A stretch of DNA of 64,000 nt, from NCBI RefSeq assembly GCF_023718305.1, contig NZ_QEYO01000002.1, forward strand, positions 248,001 to 312,000, read 5' to 3'. A model generated the notes under the pieces. The model saw nothing but the letters and a program-made list of their open reading frames with translations. It made no database searches and had not been told where the DNA came from. Shown here one piece after another: positions 7,555 through 16,931 of this stretch (position 1 is the stretch's first letter; every line of letters begins with the position of its first letter). Source of the stretch: Gramella sp. AN32. Its GTDB lineage: Bacteria; Bacteroidota; Bacteroidia; Flavobacteriales; Flavobacteriaceae. Position numbers and translations under genes: made by a program.

Positions 7555-7761
7555 ATGTTCTACACGTATATTTTATTTTCGGAAACATTATCTCGCTTTT
7601 ATATTGGTTCTACTTCGAATTTTGAAGTTCGCATGGATTTTCATAAAAAAGCGGCTTCCAGAAAATTTACTGGTAAGGCAAAGGATTGGATTGTTTTTCT
7701 TCTTTTCTATTCTTCCTTACCCTACCAGCTACCTTCCATTATTAATTTTAATTTAATATAG
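7555..7761 (+). pseudogene. Truncated GIY-YIG nuclease-domain gene
   Basis: The frame encodes 68 residues. The first 48 or so match the beginning of the small stand-alone GIY-YIG proteins (FYTYILFSETLSRFYIGS, then the KKAASRKFTGKAKDW region). The rest of the domain, including the conserved later helix and Glu, is replaced by an unrelated tail (FLLFYSSLPYQLPS...). I did not find the missing half further downstream. It looks like a decayed copy, directly behind a tRNA gene. Confidence 0.65.
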
Positions 7762-7859
7762 GCTTCACGATAACTTTAAACACCTGGGTTTAATTTGTAA
7801 TGTTTAACGACGCGCACTATATAGATCATTAAGTTTTTGTCGACTTGATCTTAGTGTGA

Positions 7860-7890
7860 AGGGCTGCCAATTGGTGGCCCTATTTTTTTT
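7860..7890 (+). terminator. Strong hairpin with T-tract, no obvious gene before it
   Basis: AGGGCTGCC-AATT-GGTGGCCCT forms a 9-bp stem (two G-T pairs) with a 4-nt loop, then TATTTTTTTT. It is a convincing intrinsic terminator, yet only the GIY-YIG remnant lies upstream. It may end a short noncoding transcript from 7762-7860 or be a leftover of the lost gene end. Confidence 0.7.
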
Positions 7891-7989
7891 CAAAAATACT
7901 TAAATAAAATTATTTCCTTAACCCGTAGGAAACATTAAGTTAATCTTTGATTTGTTTCTTTGTCCCCGACAAAAGCTTAATGATAAATT

Positions 7990-9195
7990 ATGAGAAGGAT
8001 ATTAGTTACTCTCTTAGTGTGTTTTATCGCCAATACTTTTTATGCACAGGAACTCGGGGATTCAAAATTTGGAAAAGGGATTCTTAATTATACTACTAAA
8101 GACAGTTCTTTCAGCGTGAAATTTGCGCCAAGAATTCAGTTTAGGTCCATTTCGAATTGGGATTATAACGGGGAAAAGTTCGAAGATATCAATCAATCCT
8201 TCTTAATTAGACGCGCCAGATTAAAGTTTGATGGCTTCGCCTACTCACCGAAACTTCATTATAAAATTGAATTAGGTATAGCAAACAGGGATATTGCGGG
8301 AGCCAATCAGTTTAATAGAAATTCCCCAAGAATAATTTTAGATGCATTTATTACCTGGAATTTTCATGAGAATTTTCTTTTATTAGCCGGTCAGGCAAAA
8401 TTGCCTGGAAATATCGAAAGAGTGATCTCTTCAGCTAATTTACAATTGACAGATCGTTCAATTTTGAATGCAAGTTTCAACCTGGACAGGGATGTTGGAT
8501 TGCAATTGCACCATTTTGATCAATTAGGGGATACCTTTATCATGAGAGAAAAAATTGCTATTTCCCAGGGGGAAGGAAGAAATGTGACTGAAGGAAATCT
8601 TGGCGGACTTGAATATACCGGTAGGGTTGAATTTTTACCTTTAGGCGCATTTGAGAATGATGCAGAATATGTCGAGTCTGATCTGGAAAGACAGGAAGAT
8701 CCAAAATTAATGCTTGGCGTCACCTATGATTATAATGATGATGCTGTAAAGACCCGAAGTAATTTGGGATCCTATATGTTTTTGGACAACGGTGAATTAT
8801 ATATGACAAATATTACCACAGTTTTCGTGGATGCGATGTTTAAATATCAGGGATTCTCTATGTTTGCGGAATATGCCGATAGAAATGCCGATGCTCCCGT
8901 GGCTTTAATTCAGGGCGAGACTGATAATACTTCAGGGGATATTGTTTTAACCGGAAAGGCTTTTAATGTCCAGGCGGGATATCTTTTTCAAAATAACTGG
9001 GAGATCGCAGGAAGGTTTACATCAAACGATTATGAGGAAATTTCAGAAAAGCTGGATGAGAAGATGTATACCATTGGGGTGAATAAATATATAGTTGGGC
9101 ATAAATTAAAAATTCAATCAGATATCAATTATGCAACAAAGAATGGGGTTGCCAATAATATTTACTGGACCTCAGGTTTTGAATTGCATTTTTAA
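7990..9195 (+). CDS. OprP/OprO-like phosphate-selective porin
   Basis: A 401-residue outer-membrane protein with a signal peptide (cleavage after NTFYAQ). Dense alternating beta strands extend to a C-terminal aromatic residue (SGFELHF), typical of a porin barrel. The segment SFLIRRARLKFDGFAYSPKLHYKIELG is characteristic of the phosphate-selective porin O/P family (PF07396). The next gene, 57 nt downstream on the same strand, is a PiT phosphate permease. Together they would carry phosphate across both membranes. Ion selectivity itself cannot be read from the sequence. Confidence 0.85.
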   Translation: MRRILVTLLVCFIANTFYAQELGDSKFGKGILNYTTKDSSFSVKFAPRIQFRSISNWDYNGEKFEDINQSFLIRRARLKFDGFAYSPKLHYKIELGIANRDIAGANQFNRNSPRIILDAFITWNFHENFLLLAGQAKLPGNIERVISSANLQLTDRSILNASFNLDRDVGLQLHHFDQLGDTFIMREKIAISQGEGRNVTEGNLGGLEYTGRVEFLPLGAFENDAEYVESDLERQEDPKLMLGVTYDYNDDAVKTRSNLGSYMFLDNGELYMTNITTVFVDAMFKYQGFSMFAEYADRNADAPVALIQGETDNTSGDIVLTGKAFNVQAGYLFQNNWEIAGRFTSNDYEEISEKLDEKMYTIGVNKYIVGHKLKIQSDINYATKNGVANNIYWTSGFELHF

Positions 9196-9252
9196 AAATA
9201 AAAACTTCGGAAGAAAATTGGTAAAATTCCGTAGATATTAAATTAGACAAAT

Positions 9253-11496
9253 ATGGAAAATATTTATTTATTAATGTTGGTGGCCCTTGTCGTTCTTGCG
9301 ATTGCCGATTTGGTGGTAGGTGTGAGCAACGATGCAGTGAATTTCCTGAATTCTGCTATTGGCTCCAAGGCGATTTCCTTTAAAACGATCATGATCGTAG
9401 CCAGTTTGGGAATATTCCTTGGCGCGGTTTCTTCAAATGGAATGATGGAAGTTGCCAGAAAAGGAATTTTTGTTCCTGGCGAATTTTTCTTTGATGAAAT
9501 CATGATCATCTTCATGGCCGTCATGATCACCGATATTCTCCTGCTTGATTTTTTCAATACGCTGGGGATGCCAACTTCTACTACGGTATCTATTGTATTT
9601 GAATTATTGGGAGCCGCGGTGGTGATGGCAATTATAAAAGTCACCGAATCTGATAATGAAACTATTTTAGATATTGCCAGATATATTAATAATGAAAAGG
9701 CGATTGAAATTATAACGGGAATTTTCCTCTCCGTAGTCATCGCATTTACGATTGGAGCGCTGGTGCAGGCGCTTTCCAGAATTGTATTCTCTTTTGAATA
9801 TGAAAAGAAAATGAAGACTTTTGGAGCTATTTTCGGTGGAGTTTGTCTAACGGCCATCGGATATTTCATCTTCTTTAAAGGTTTAAAAGGAACACCTTAT
9901 TACGATAATTTTAAAGATGTGCTCTCCAATCAGGTTTATTTAGTACTTGGGGTCAGCTTTATTTTTTGGACATTATTTTCCTTCTTATTCACTAAAATAT
10001 TTAAGAAAAGCATTCTGCTTTTTGTGATCGCGGTGGGAACTTTTGGTTTGGCACTCGCGTTCTCAGGAAATGACCTGGTGAACTTCATTGGGGTGCCTAT
10101 GGCTGCGTACCATTCGTATGAAGCATGGTCTGCATCGGGAATTGCACCTTCACTGTTTTCAATGGAAGTTTTAGAGGAAAAAGTTCCGGCAGAACCCATT
10201 CTTCTATTTATTTCAGGAGGGATTATGGTGTTAACCTTATGGTTTTCCAAGAAAGCAAGAAGTGTGGCTGATACTGAAATTGGTCTTTCCAGACAAGGTC
10301 ATGGCTCGGAAAAATTTCAGCCTAATTTACTTTCCAGGACTATTGTTGCCGGAAGCACGAAACTTGCTGATGGAATAAAAAGTTTGCTTCCAAAATCAAC
10401 CAGAGCGGGCATAGGGAAAAAATTCTTAAAATCTGAAGAAGACTTTTCAGAGATGAAAGAAGAAGATAAGCCTGCTTTTGATATGATCAGGGCGGCAATT
10501 AACCTTACTGTTGCCGGAGTCCTAATTTCTATAGCGACCTCTTATAAACTTCCGTTATCCACTACCTATGTGACTTTTATGGTGGCGATGGGAACTTCTT
10601 TAGCTGATAGGGCCTGGGGTAGGGAAAGTGCGGTGTATCGCGTTGCGGGTGTTTTAAATGTAATTGGCGGATGGTTCTTCACGGCATTTATTGCTTTTGT
10701 TGCGGCAGGAACGCTTACCTACCTTATTTTCCTCGGAAGAGGAGCCGCGATCGCTATATTATTGATTGTAGCAATAGGCCTTCTTGTAAGAAACTATATT
10801 TCTCATAAAAAGAAAAATTCGGAAAAACTGAAGCCTACCGGGCTCAAAAAGTCGGAAAGCAAAACAGTTCAGGGAATTATTGGGGAAAGTGCAGATAATG
10901 TTTCCAACGTTGTTTCAAGATCGAATAAAATCTTAACCGATGTTTTTAATGGTTTGGCCGCCCAGGATAAAAATAAACTCAAAAAGAGCAAAAAAGGTAT
11001 CGCCAAACTGGATGCAGAGATTGAAGATTTACGCGATAGCATTTTCTTTTTCATTAAAAAGTTGGACGAGAAAAGTGTGCGGGGAAGCAGTTTTTATATC
11101 ACCATTCTTGGTTATTTGACAGATGTCGCCCAGTCTTTGGAATATATTTCAAAGAAGAGTTATAAGCACGTGAACAATAATCATAAGCCCTTAAGATTTA
11201 ACCAAATCAACGATTTACGTGAAATTGAAAAAGAACTTCATGTGATGCTGAACAATGTAGAAAATATCTTTAAAGATAAAAGTTTTCACAAAATTGATTC
11301 GGTAGTGGCGACCAAAGAGAGATCCCTGGAAATTCTTTCCAGAAAAATTGAAAAGCAGGTGGCCAGAACCAGAACTGAAGAATCAAGTCCTAAGAATACA
11401 ACGCTTTATTTCAACTTATTACTCGAAATTAAGGATCTGATTAATGCGATCATGAATTTAATTGGGGAATACAATGCCAGCTTCAAAAGGAAATAG
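9253..11496 (+). CDS. PiT-family inorganic phosphate transporter with PhoU-like C-terminal domain
   Basis: A 747-residue inner-membrane transporter. The two PiT signatures are visible: GVSNDAVNFLNSAIGSK (about residues 23-39) and FSGNDLVNFIGVPMAAY (about 271-287). A third region, YKLPLSTTYVTFMVAMGTSLADRAWGRES, lies near 435. After the last membrane helix (about residue 510) comes a roughly 230-residue charged helical tail (about 520-747), resembling a PhoU-type regulatory bundle. Such fusions occur in Bacteroidota and probably gate transport by phosphate status (inference). It follows the OprP-like porin and likely shares its transcript. Confidence 0.92.
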   Translation: MENIYLLMLVALVVLAIADLVVGVSNDAVNFLNSAIGSKAISFKTIMIVASLGIFLGAVSSNGMMEVARKGIFVPGEFFFDEIMIIFMAVMITDILLLDFFNTLGMPTSTTVSIVFELLGAAVVMAIIKVTESDNETILDIARYINNEKAIEIITGIFLSVVIAFTIGALVQALSRIVFSFEYEKKMKTFGAIFGGVCLTAIGYFIFFKGLKGTPYYDNFKDVLSNQVYLVLGVSFIFWTLFSFLFTKIFKKSILLFVIAVGTFGLALAFSGNDLVNFIGVPMAAYHSYEAWSASGIAPSLFSMEVLEEKVPAEPILLFISGGIMVLTLWFSKKARSVADTEIGLSRQGHGSEKFQPNLLSRTIVAGSTKLADGIKSLLPKSTRAGIGKKFLKSEEDFSEMKEEDKPAFDMIRAAINLTVAGVLISIATSYKLPLSTTYVTFMVAMGTSLADRAWGRESAVYRVAGVLNVIGGWFFTAFIAFVAAGTLTYLIFLGRGAAIAILLIVAIGLLVRNYISHKKKNSEKLKPTGLKKSESKTVQGIIGESADNVSNVVSRSNKILTDVFNGLAAQDKNKLKKSKKGIAKLDAEIEDLRDSIFFFIKKLDEKSVRGSSFYITILGYLTDVAQSLEYISKKSYKHVNNNHKPLRFNQINDLREIEKELHVMLNNVENIFKDKSFHKIDSVVATKERSLEILSRKIEKQVARTRTEESSPKNTTLYFNLLLEIKDLINAIMNLIGEYNASFKRK

Positions 11497-11637
11497 AAGT
11501 CTAATGCGCTAACCAATAATTCTGAAGAAATTCCCTGGATTAAAGGTGATAATTCCATCGAGCTTACCAGCGAAAAATTGCTTCCGACTGAAAATGGTCT
11601 TTATCAGATATCCATTACCGATGATAAGAATGAGTAA
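11497..11637 (+). pseudogene. Orphan C-terminal coding fragment
   Basis: Directly after the PiT stop and in the same frame, 46 sense codons run to TAA at 11635-11637. The peptide (IPWIKGDNSIELTSEKLLPT...GLYQISITDDKNE) has normal amino acid composition and ends like a real protein, but no start codon or 5' part is present. It reads like the 3' end of a lost gene. I could not assign a family. Confidence 0.4.
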
Positions 11638-11682
11638 ATTTTTCCTATTAAAATTGTATAAAGAATAGATATACCTTAAAGG

Positions 11683-11706
11683 CCTCCTACAATTAGGAGG
11701 TTTTTT
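11683..11706 (+). terminator. Intrinsic terminator after the phosphate operon
   Basis: CCTCCTA-CAAT-TAGGAGG, a perfect 7-bp stem followed by TTTTTT. Confidence 0.88.
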
Positions 11707-11796
11707 CATTTATTAAAATAAGTATCGATTAAGACTTTAAATTCAATGCTAAAAAATTGTAATTTTATTTTTTAGCCCAAACTTTATACCTCCGAA

Positions 11797-13209
11797 ATGC
11801 TGAAAATTTCCGCCATGTATACAGATCAGTACCAACTGGCAATGGCCCAGGTTTATTTTAAAAGCAATCAAAAAAACCATAGGGCGATATTCGACTATTA
11901 TTTTCGGGATCTTCCTTTTCAGGGTGGGTATGCAGTTTTTGCCGGTCTTGAGGATTTTTTAAAAATTATCTCAGAATTAAAATTTTCACCATCAGATCTG
12001 GAATATCTCCAGGAACAGGGCTTTGAAAAAGATTTTTTAGAATTTTTAAAAGATTTCAGGTTTACCGGTAATATCAATTCCTGTATGGAAGGTGATCTTG
12101 TGTTTCCCAACAGGCCAATTCTTCAGGTGGAAGCAACACTTATTGAGGCCCAGATTATAGAAACTATCTTATTGAACCTGCTTAATTTTCAAACCTTAAT
12201 TGCTACGAAAGCAAGTAGGATAAGACTGGTTGCAGGAGATGCTACCTTATTGGATTTCGGTTTAAGAAGGGCGCAGGCTTTGGGAGGTTATTATGCATCC
12301 CGTGCTGCAATGATTGGGGGTTTTAATGGAACAAGTAATGTTATAGCGGGTAAGGATTTTGGAATACCTGTATCTGGAACTATGGCGCATTCCTTTGTTC
12401 AGAGTTTTGATAATGAAATTGATGCTTTCCGAAGTTTTGCCCAGGCAAGTGCAGAGAATTGTGTATTGCTCGTGGATACTTACAACACCCTGAAAAGTGG
12501 AATTCCCAATGCTATTCTTATAGCCAGGGAGATGGAATCTAAGGGCAAAAAATTACTGGCGATAAGGCTGGACAGTGGAGATTTGTCCTACCTGGCTAAA
12601 GAGAGCAGAAAAATGCTTGATGAAGCCGGCTTACATTATGTAAAAATTGCTGCATCCAATCAACTTGATGAATTTGTTATAAAAAGTTTACTAGAGCAAC
12701 AGGCTCCCATAGATATTTTTGGAGTGGGAACCAATCTGGTTACGGGCAATCCCGATGCTGCTCTTGATGGCGTATACAAACTATCTTTTAGTGCAGGCAA
12801 ACCAAGAATAAAAATTTCAGAAAGCATTGTTAAGGTAACACTTCCGCATAAAAAACAGGTTTTTAGGATCAAAACAAAAGACGGGAAATGTGTGGGGGCA
12901 GATGCAATTGGTTTGTATCATGAAAATAGAATAGAGGAAATGTTCCATCCCTTTGAGCCCTATAAATCTATGCGCTTAAATACCTTTGAGCAAGAACCTC
13001 TTTTAAAGCCTGTAATGATGAATGGTAAAATTACCATCCCTTTACGAAGTTTGGCAGAAATTGCTAATTACAGCATGGAACGTTTGGCACAGCTTCCTAT
13101 CGAATATAAACGATTTAATAATCCACATATTTATAAAATTGGTATAAGCCAAACGCTTCAGAACGGGCGGGATCATTTGATTACTGATATAAAAAAACGA
13201 TTAAAATGA
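11797..13209 (+). CDS. pncB: Nicotinate phosphoribosyltransferase
   Basis: A 470-residue enzyme of the Preiss-Handler pathway, converting nicotinate and PRPP (with ATP) to nicotinate mononucleotide. Family segments visible are YTDQYQLAMAQVYF at the N-terminus, LDFGLRRAQ, GTMAHSFVQSF (with the phosphorylatable His), LLVDTYNTLKSG, AIRLDSGDL and FGVGTNLVTG. The first ATG precedes MYTDQYQ by six codons, so the seventh codon (11815) is a possible alternative start. The stop overlaps the nicotinamidase ATG (ATGA at 13206-13209), so the two salvage enzymes are translationally coupled. Confidence 0.96.
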   Translation: MLKISAMYTDQYQLAMAQVYFKSNQKNHRAIFDYYFRDLPFQGGYAVFAGLEDFLKIISELKFSPSDLEYLQEQGFEKDFLEFLKDFRFTGNINSCMEGDLVFPNRPILQVEATLIEAQIIETILLNLLNFQTLIATKASRIRLVAGDATLLDFGLRRAQALGGYYASRAAMIGGFNGTSNVIAGKDFGIPVSGTMAHSFVQSFDNEIDAFRSFAQASAENCVLLVDTYNTLKSGIPNAILIAREMESKGKKLLAIRLDSGDLSYLAKESRKMLDEAGLHYVKIAASNQLDEFVIKSLLEQQAPIDIFGVGTNLVTGNPDAALDGVYKLSFSAGKPRIKISESIVKVTLPHKKQVFRIKTKDGKCVGADAIGLYHENRIEEMFHPFEPYKSMRLNTFEQEPLLKPVMMNGKITIPLRSLAEIANYSMERLAQLPIEYKRFNNPHIYKIGISQTLQNGRDHLITDIKKRLK

Positions 13210-13817
13210 ATACATTAATCATCATAGACGTACAAAATGATTTTATGCCAGGCGGTAAGTTACCGGTGCCTGCGGGCGATGAGGTACTGCCTGTAATAAA
13301 TGGTCTACAACCTAAATTTGAACTGGTAGTTTCAACGCAGGATTGGCATCCAAAAGGACATGCTAGTTTTGCAACTTCCCACGGTGCTTCAGAATTTGAA
13401 ACGATTAAAATTAATGGTCTTGATCAAATTCTCTGGCCAGAGCATTGTATTCAGGATTCTGAAGGAGCACAATTTCATCCCGAGCTTAAAACGGACAGAA
13501 TTGAAAGTATTTTCAGAAAAGGAACTAGTCCTAAAATTGACAGTTACAGCGGATTTTATGATAACGCCCATCTAAAATCAACCGGTTTAAGCGGGTATTT
13601 AAAAGATAAAGGAGCTTCACAATTGTATTTTACGGGTTTGGCCGGGGATTACTGTGTTTACTACTCGGTAAAAGATGCTTTAGCGGAAGGATTTGAGGTT
13701 TTTCTAATTGAAGATGCTACCAGGCCCATAGACGAAAAAAATTTCGAAAAAGTGAAAATTGATATTTTAAGAAGAGGAGGAAAGATCATTCAATCTAAAG
13801 ATGCCCCGATTTTTTAA
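13206..13817 (+). CDS. pncA: Nicotinamidase
   Basis: A 203-residue cysteine hydrolase that deamidates nicotinamide to nicotinate, feeding pncB just upstream. The catalytic triad motifs are visible: D8 in IIDVQNDFMPGG, Lys in the FRKGTSPKIDSYS segment, and the nucleophilic Cys in GLAGDYCVYYS. The metal-site DxH lies in STQDWHPKGHASF. It overlaps pncB by 4 nt. Its stop overlaps that of the convergent gene by 4 nt. Confidence 0.95.
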   Translation: MNTLIIIDVQNDFMPGGKLPVPAGDEVLPVINGLQPKFELVVSTQDWHPKGHASFATSHGASEFETIKINGLDQILWPEHCIQDSEGAQFHPELKTDRIESIFRKGTSPKIDSYSGFYDNAHLKSTGLSGYLKDKGASQLYFTGLAGDYCVYYSVKDALAEGFEVFLIEDATRPIDEKNFEKVKIDILRRGGKIIQSKDAPIF

Positions 13818-14590
13818 AAATTTAGGTAATAAATATAGCCTAGGTTGAACCAGAAAACAAAATCGTTAAATTTATTTTGGGGGCCCTGTACATCCAGTCC
13901 ATCAATAAAATCTGAATCATAATACTGCCAGCGACCTTCAATCATTAAGTCATTATTTCTCCCCAACCGGTAGCGTAAACCTGCACTACCCACGATGGCA
14001 AAAGTATTATTACTTTCCATATCAATTCCTCCTACAAAGGTTGGAAATAAAACCTTTTCATTGTCTAAGGGCCCAAGCTCCGAATAAGCTGATGGGTCAT
14101 AAATTACATAATGAGCACCCAAGCTGATGTATGGTGCAAAAAGTACGGCAAAATCCCTAAATTCTTTTATGCCAAAAAAGTGATATTCGAGGGAAGTTCC
14201 AAACTGCACAAGGTTGGTTTTCCCGTGCATAGCTCGTAATTGTGCTCCACCAGAACTATTTTTACCCGCAACAGGCCCAAAGTGTTCTAATTTTGATGAG
14301 AAATAATCTATCTCATTTCGTATTCTGAAATGTTTGCTAAACCACCAATCGGTTGCTTTGCAGCTACATTTAGCTTTGTAGGCAAAATTCATGTAATGTA
14401 CGAGACCAATTCCATAACCTTCATTTCGAAGATTATTTTCTACATTCCAACGTTCACCATAATCGGTAAAAAACCCTGCAGGTCCAGCTAATACCCCCAC
14501 TTCATGAGAAATATTAAATTGTGCACGCGATTTTGTAGGGCTTAGAAGAAGCACAAGAAATATTAAAAGTAATACCCTACTTAAATTCAT
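13814..14590 (-). CDS. THC0290_0291-type outer-membrane protein of unknown function
   Basis: A 258-residue protein with a signal peptide (cleavage near KSRAQ) and beta-rich repeats ending in aromatic residues (FNLGYIYYLNF), indicating an outer-membrane beta-barrel of roughly 8-10 strands. A CSCKATDWW segment near residue 75 is unusual for a barrel. Proteins of this kind sit beside gdhA in many Flavobacteria and are sometimes misnamed glutamate dehydrogenase. No function is known to me. It is divergent from gdhA and convergent with pncA. Confidence 0.75.
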   Translation of the reverse strand: MNLSRVLLLIFLVLLLSPTKSRAQFNISHEVGVLAGPAGFFTDYGERWNVENNLRNEGYGIGLVHYMNFAYKAKCSCKATDWWFSKHFRIRNEIDYFSSKLEHFGPVAGKNSSGGAQLRAMHGKTNLVQFGTSLEYHFFGIKEFRDFAVLFAPYISLGAHYVIYDPSAYSELGPLDNEKVLFPTFVGGIDMESNNTFAIVGSAGLRYRLGRNNDLMIEGRWQYYDSDFIDGLDVQGPQNKFNDFVFWFNLGYIYYLNF

Positions 14591-14734
14591 TAAAAACCGG
14601 CTTGAAGAGTTAACAAATATAGCGAAACTGACTTAACATATACTTTAATCCATTGGTAGGAATATAGCTACATGCTACTATCGTTAATATTATATCAAAT
14701 TATATAATGAAACGCGTTTTGAGTATAGAATATT

Positions 14735-14742
14735 TATATTTG
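14735..14742 (+). promoter_or_regulatory. -7 element of gdhA
   Basis: TATATTTG, an exact TAnnTTTG, 50 nt before the gdhA ATG. A TTG occurs only 13 bp upstream (14719-14721), too close for a standard -33, so the match is partial. Confidence 0.45.
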
Positions 14743-14792
14743 TGCTATAAATTAGATATAATTTTTACAATTTATTAATTGAGCCAGTCTAT

Positions 14793-16136
14793 ATGGATAA
14801 AAATGTCAAAAAATTTCTGGATACTGTAAAGTCTAGAAACCAAAATGAACCTGAATTTTTACAAGCTGTTCATGAAGTTGCAGAAACTGTAATACCTTTT
14901 ATCGAAGAAAATAAAAAATATCAAAACGCAATGCTTTTGGAGCGAATGGCAGAACCAGAGCGTGTAATGATGTTTAGAGTACCCTGGTTAGATGACGAGG
15001 GGAATATCCAGGTAAACCGGGGTTTTAGAATCCAGATGAATTCGGCAATTGGGCCTTATAAAGGTGGTTTGCGTTTTCATCCATCAGTGAATTTAAGTAT
15101 CCTCAAGTTTTTAGCTTTTGAACAGGTGTTCAAAAATAGCCTTACTACCTTACCAATGGGTGGTGGAAAAGGCGGATCTGACTTTAATCCTAAAGGAAAA
15201 TCTGATAATGAAGTAATGAAATTCTGCCAAAGCTTTATGACTGAACTTAGTAAGCATATTGGAGCAAATACCGATGTGCCTGCTGGTGATATAGGAGTTG
15301 GTGGTCGTGAGATTGGTTATTTATTCGGGCAGTATAAAAGAATTCGCAATGAATTTACCGGAATTTTAACCGGAAAAGGACTGGCTTACGGCGGTTCGTT
15401 AATTCGACCTGAAGCTACAGGTTACGGTAACGTATACTTTACGCAAAATATGCTGAAGACGAGAAATGAATCTATAGAAGGGAAGACCGTGGTAATTTCC
15501 GGTTCCGGAAATGTGGCGCAGTTTGCTGCTGAAAAAGCTCTGCAATTAGGTGCTAAAGTGGTCACTATGTCCGACTCTGGAGGATTTATTTATGATGAGG
15601 AAGGTATTTCTGAAGAAAAACTTCAATTTATCATGACCCTTAAAAATGAGAAAAGAGGACGAATTAGTGAGTATGTAGATGAATATTCTTCAGCAAAATA
15701 TCATGATGGAGAAACTCCTTGGGGAATTAAGTGTGATATCGCGTTACCCTGTGCCACTCAAAATGAATTAGAAGAGAAGGACGCAAAAACATTAGTAGAA
15801 AATGGCTGTATGTGCGTGGGTGAAGGCGCGAATATGCCCTGTACTCCGGAAGCGATTGCAGTTTTTCAGAAGGAAAAAATTCTTTTCTCTCCTGGAAAAG
15901 CTTCTAATGCCGGTGGTGTGGCCACTTCAGGATTGGAAATGTCTCAAAACTCCATGCGTTACAACTGGACGGCCCAGGAAGTGGATAAAAAACTTCACGA
16001 GATCATGAACGATATCCATGAGAAATGTGTTGAATATGGAAAGAGTGATGATGGATATGTAGATTATGTAAAAGGTGCGAATATTGCCGGTTTCGTAAAA
16101 GTTGCCGATGCGATGTTAGCTCAGGGAGTCGTCTAA
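14793..16136 (+). CDS. gdhA: NADP-type glutamate dehydrogenase
   Basis: A 447-residue enzyme that aminates 2-oxoglutarate to glutamate. The length and motifs are those of the hexameric small NADP-dependent class. These are the substrate segment GPYKGGLRFHPSV, the catalytic-lysine region LPMGGGKGGSDF, PAGDIGVGGREIGYLFGQYKR, the Rossmann turn SGSGNVAQF, and the late GGVATSGLEMSQNS. It is a single gene ending in a strong hairpin terminator. Cofactor choice follows family similarity only. Confidence 0.95.
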   Translation: MDKNVKKFLDTVKSRNQNEPEFLQAVHEVAETVIPFIEENKKYQNAMLLERMAEPERVMMFRVPWLDDEGNIQVNRGFRIQMNSAIGPYKGGLRFHPSVNLSILKFLAFEQVFKNSLTTLPMGGGKGGSDFNPKGKSDNEVMKFCQSFMTELSKHIGANTDVPAGDIGVGGREIGYLFGQYKRIRNEFTGILTGKGLAYGGSLIRPEATGYGNVYFTQNMLKTRNESIEGKTVVISGSGNVAQFAAEKALQLGAKVVTMSDSGGFIYDEEGISEEKLQFIMTLKNEKRGRISEYVDEYSSAKYHDGETPWGIKCDIALPCATQNELEEKDAKTLVENGCMCVGEGANMPCTPEAIAVFQKEKILFSPGKASNAGGVATSGLEMSQNSMRYNWTAQEVDKKLHEIMNDIHEKCVEYGKSDDGYVDYVKGANIAGFVKVADAMLAQGVV

Positions 16137-16160
16137 TTTTCAGCTCGAAATAAATTTTAA

Positions 16161-16184
16161 AGCCGCTGTTTCAGCGGCTTTTTT
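16161..16184 (+). terminator. Intrinsic terminator of gdhA
   Basis: AGCCGCTG-TTT-CAGCGGCT, an 8-bp perfect stem followed by T's. Confidence 0.9.
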
Positions 16185-16211
16185 AATACATTCACGCAAA
16201 AATTTTTTCTC

Positions 16212-16931
16212 ATGATTGTTCATACCAAAGCGATCATTATTAGCGCTTTAAAATATGGGGAGGCAGATTTGATCGTAAAGGCTTATACGCTTTCAGACGG
16301 TGTGAAGAGCTATATGCTCAAGGGGATCTTAAAATCTAAAAAGGGAAAATTTAAGGCTTCGATGTTCCAGGTTCTAACGCAGCTGGATATCGTGGCAAAC
16401 CATCGCAATCAGGGAAAACTGGAGTATTTAAAGGAAGCAAAAATTCTGGAAACCTATCAAACATTACACACCCATCCTATTAAAACCACTATGGTGATGT
16501 TTTTAGCGGAAATGTTGAGAAATACGATCCAGGAAGAAGAACCAAATCCTCATTTATATAAATATCTGGAAAATACATTTCAATATTTAGATCATACTTC
16601 TTCAATTGCAAATTTCCATTTATTATTTTTGCTGCACCTCACCAAGTATCTGGGTTTTCGACCACAAAGTGAAAAGCCTGAAGATGAGTTTTTCAACCTA
16701 CTGGATGGTGTTTTTCAAAGTTTTTCAACCAATGATTATTGTCTGGAAGGGGAACAGGTAAATTTATTAAAGAGGTTGTTGGGCACTGATTTTGATGCCT
16801 TAAATGAAATAAAATTAAACCAGGCAGCAAGGAATAATTTTTTAAATATGCTTTTGTTGTATTACGAACTTCACATTGAAGGTTTTAGAAAACCTAAATC
16901 TTTAAGTGTTTTAAATGAAATTTTCAGCTAA
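16212..16931 (+). CDS. recO: DNA repair protein RecO
   Basis: A 239-residue recombination mediator that loads RecA on SSB-coated DNA in the RecFOR pathway. The N-terminal OB fold is recognisable (IVHTKAIIISALKYGEADLIVKAYT, then GILKSKKGKFKASMFQ). A helical C-terminal domain follows (LLHLTKYLGFRPQ). The zinc-finger cysteines of many RecO proteins are absent; only one Cys is seen (NDYCLEG), which is usual in Bacteroidota. The next gene, a TonB receptor, begins at the base after the stop codon. Confidence 0.92.
   Translation: MIVHTKAIIISALKYGEADLIVKAYTLSDGVKSYMLKGILKSKKGKFKASMFQVLTQLDIVANHRNQGKLEYLKEAKILETYQTLHTHPIKTTMVMFLAEMLRNTIQEEEPNPHLYKYLENTFQYLDHTSSIANFHLLFLLHLTKYLGFRPQSEKPEDEFFNLLDGVFQSFSTNDYCLEGEQVNLLKRLLGTDFDALNEIKLNQAARNNFLNMLLLYYELHIEGFRKPKSLSVLNEIFS

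Noticed and set aside
9264..10250. Long antisense frames in the PiT gene
   Set aside because: Composition and lack of family motifs show shadows of the real gene; the same applies to antisense frames in ZIP, rseP, ileS, hpd and mfd.
11509..11709. 66-codon minus-strand frame after the PiT gene
   Set aside because: It runs antisense to the terminator and the orphan fragment and has no start context.
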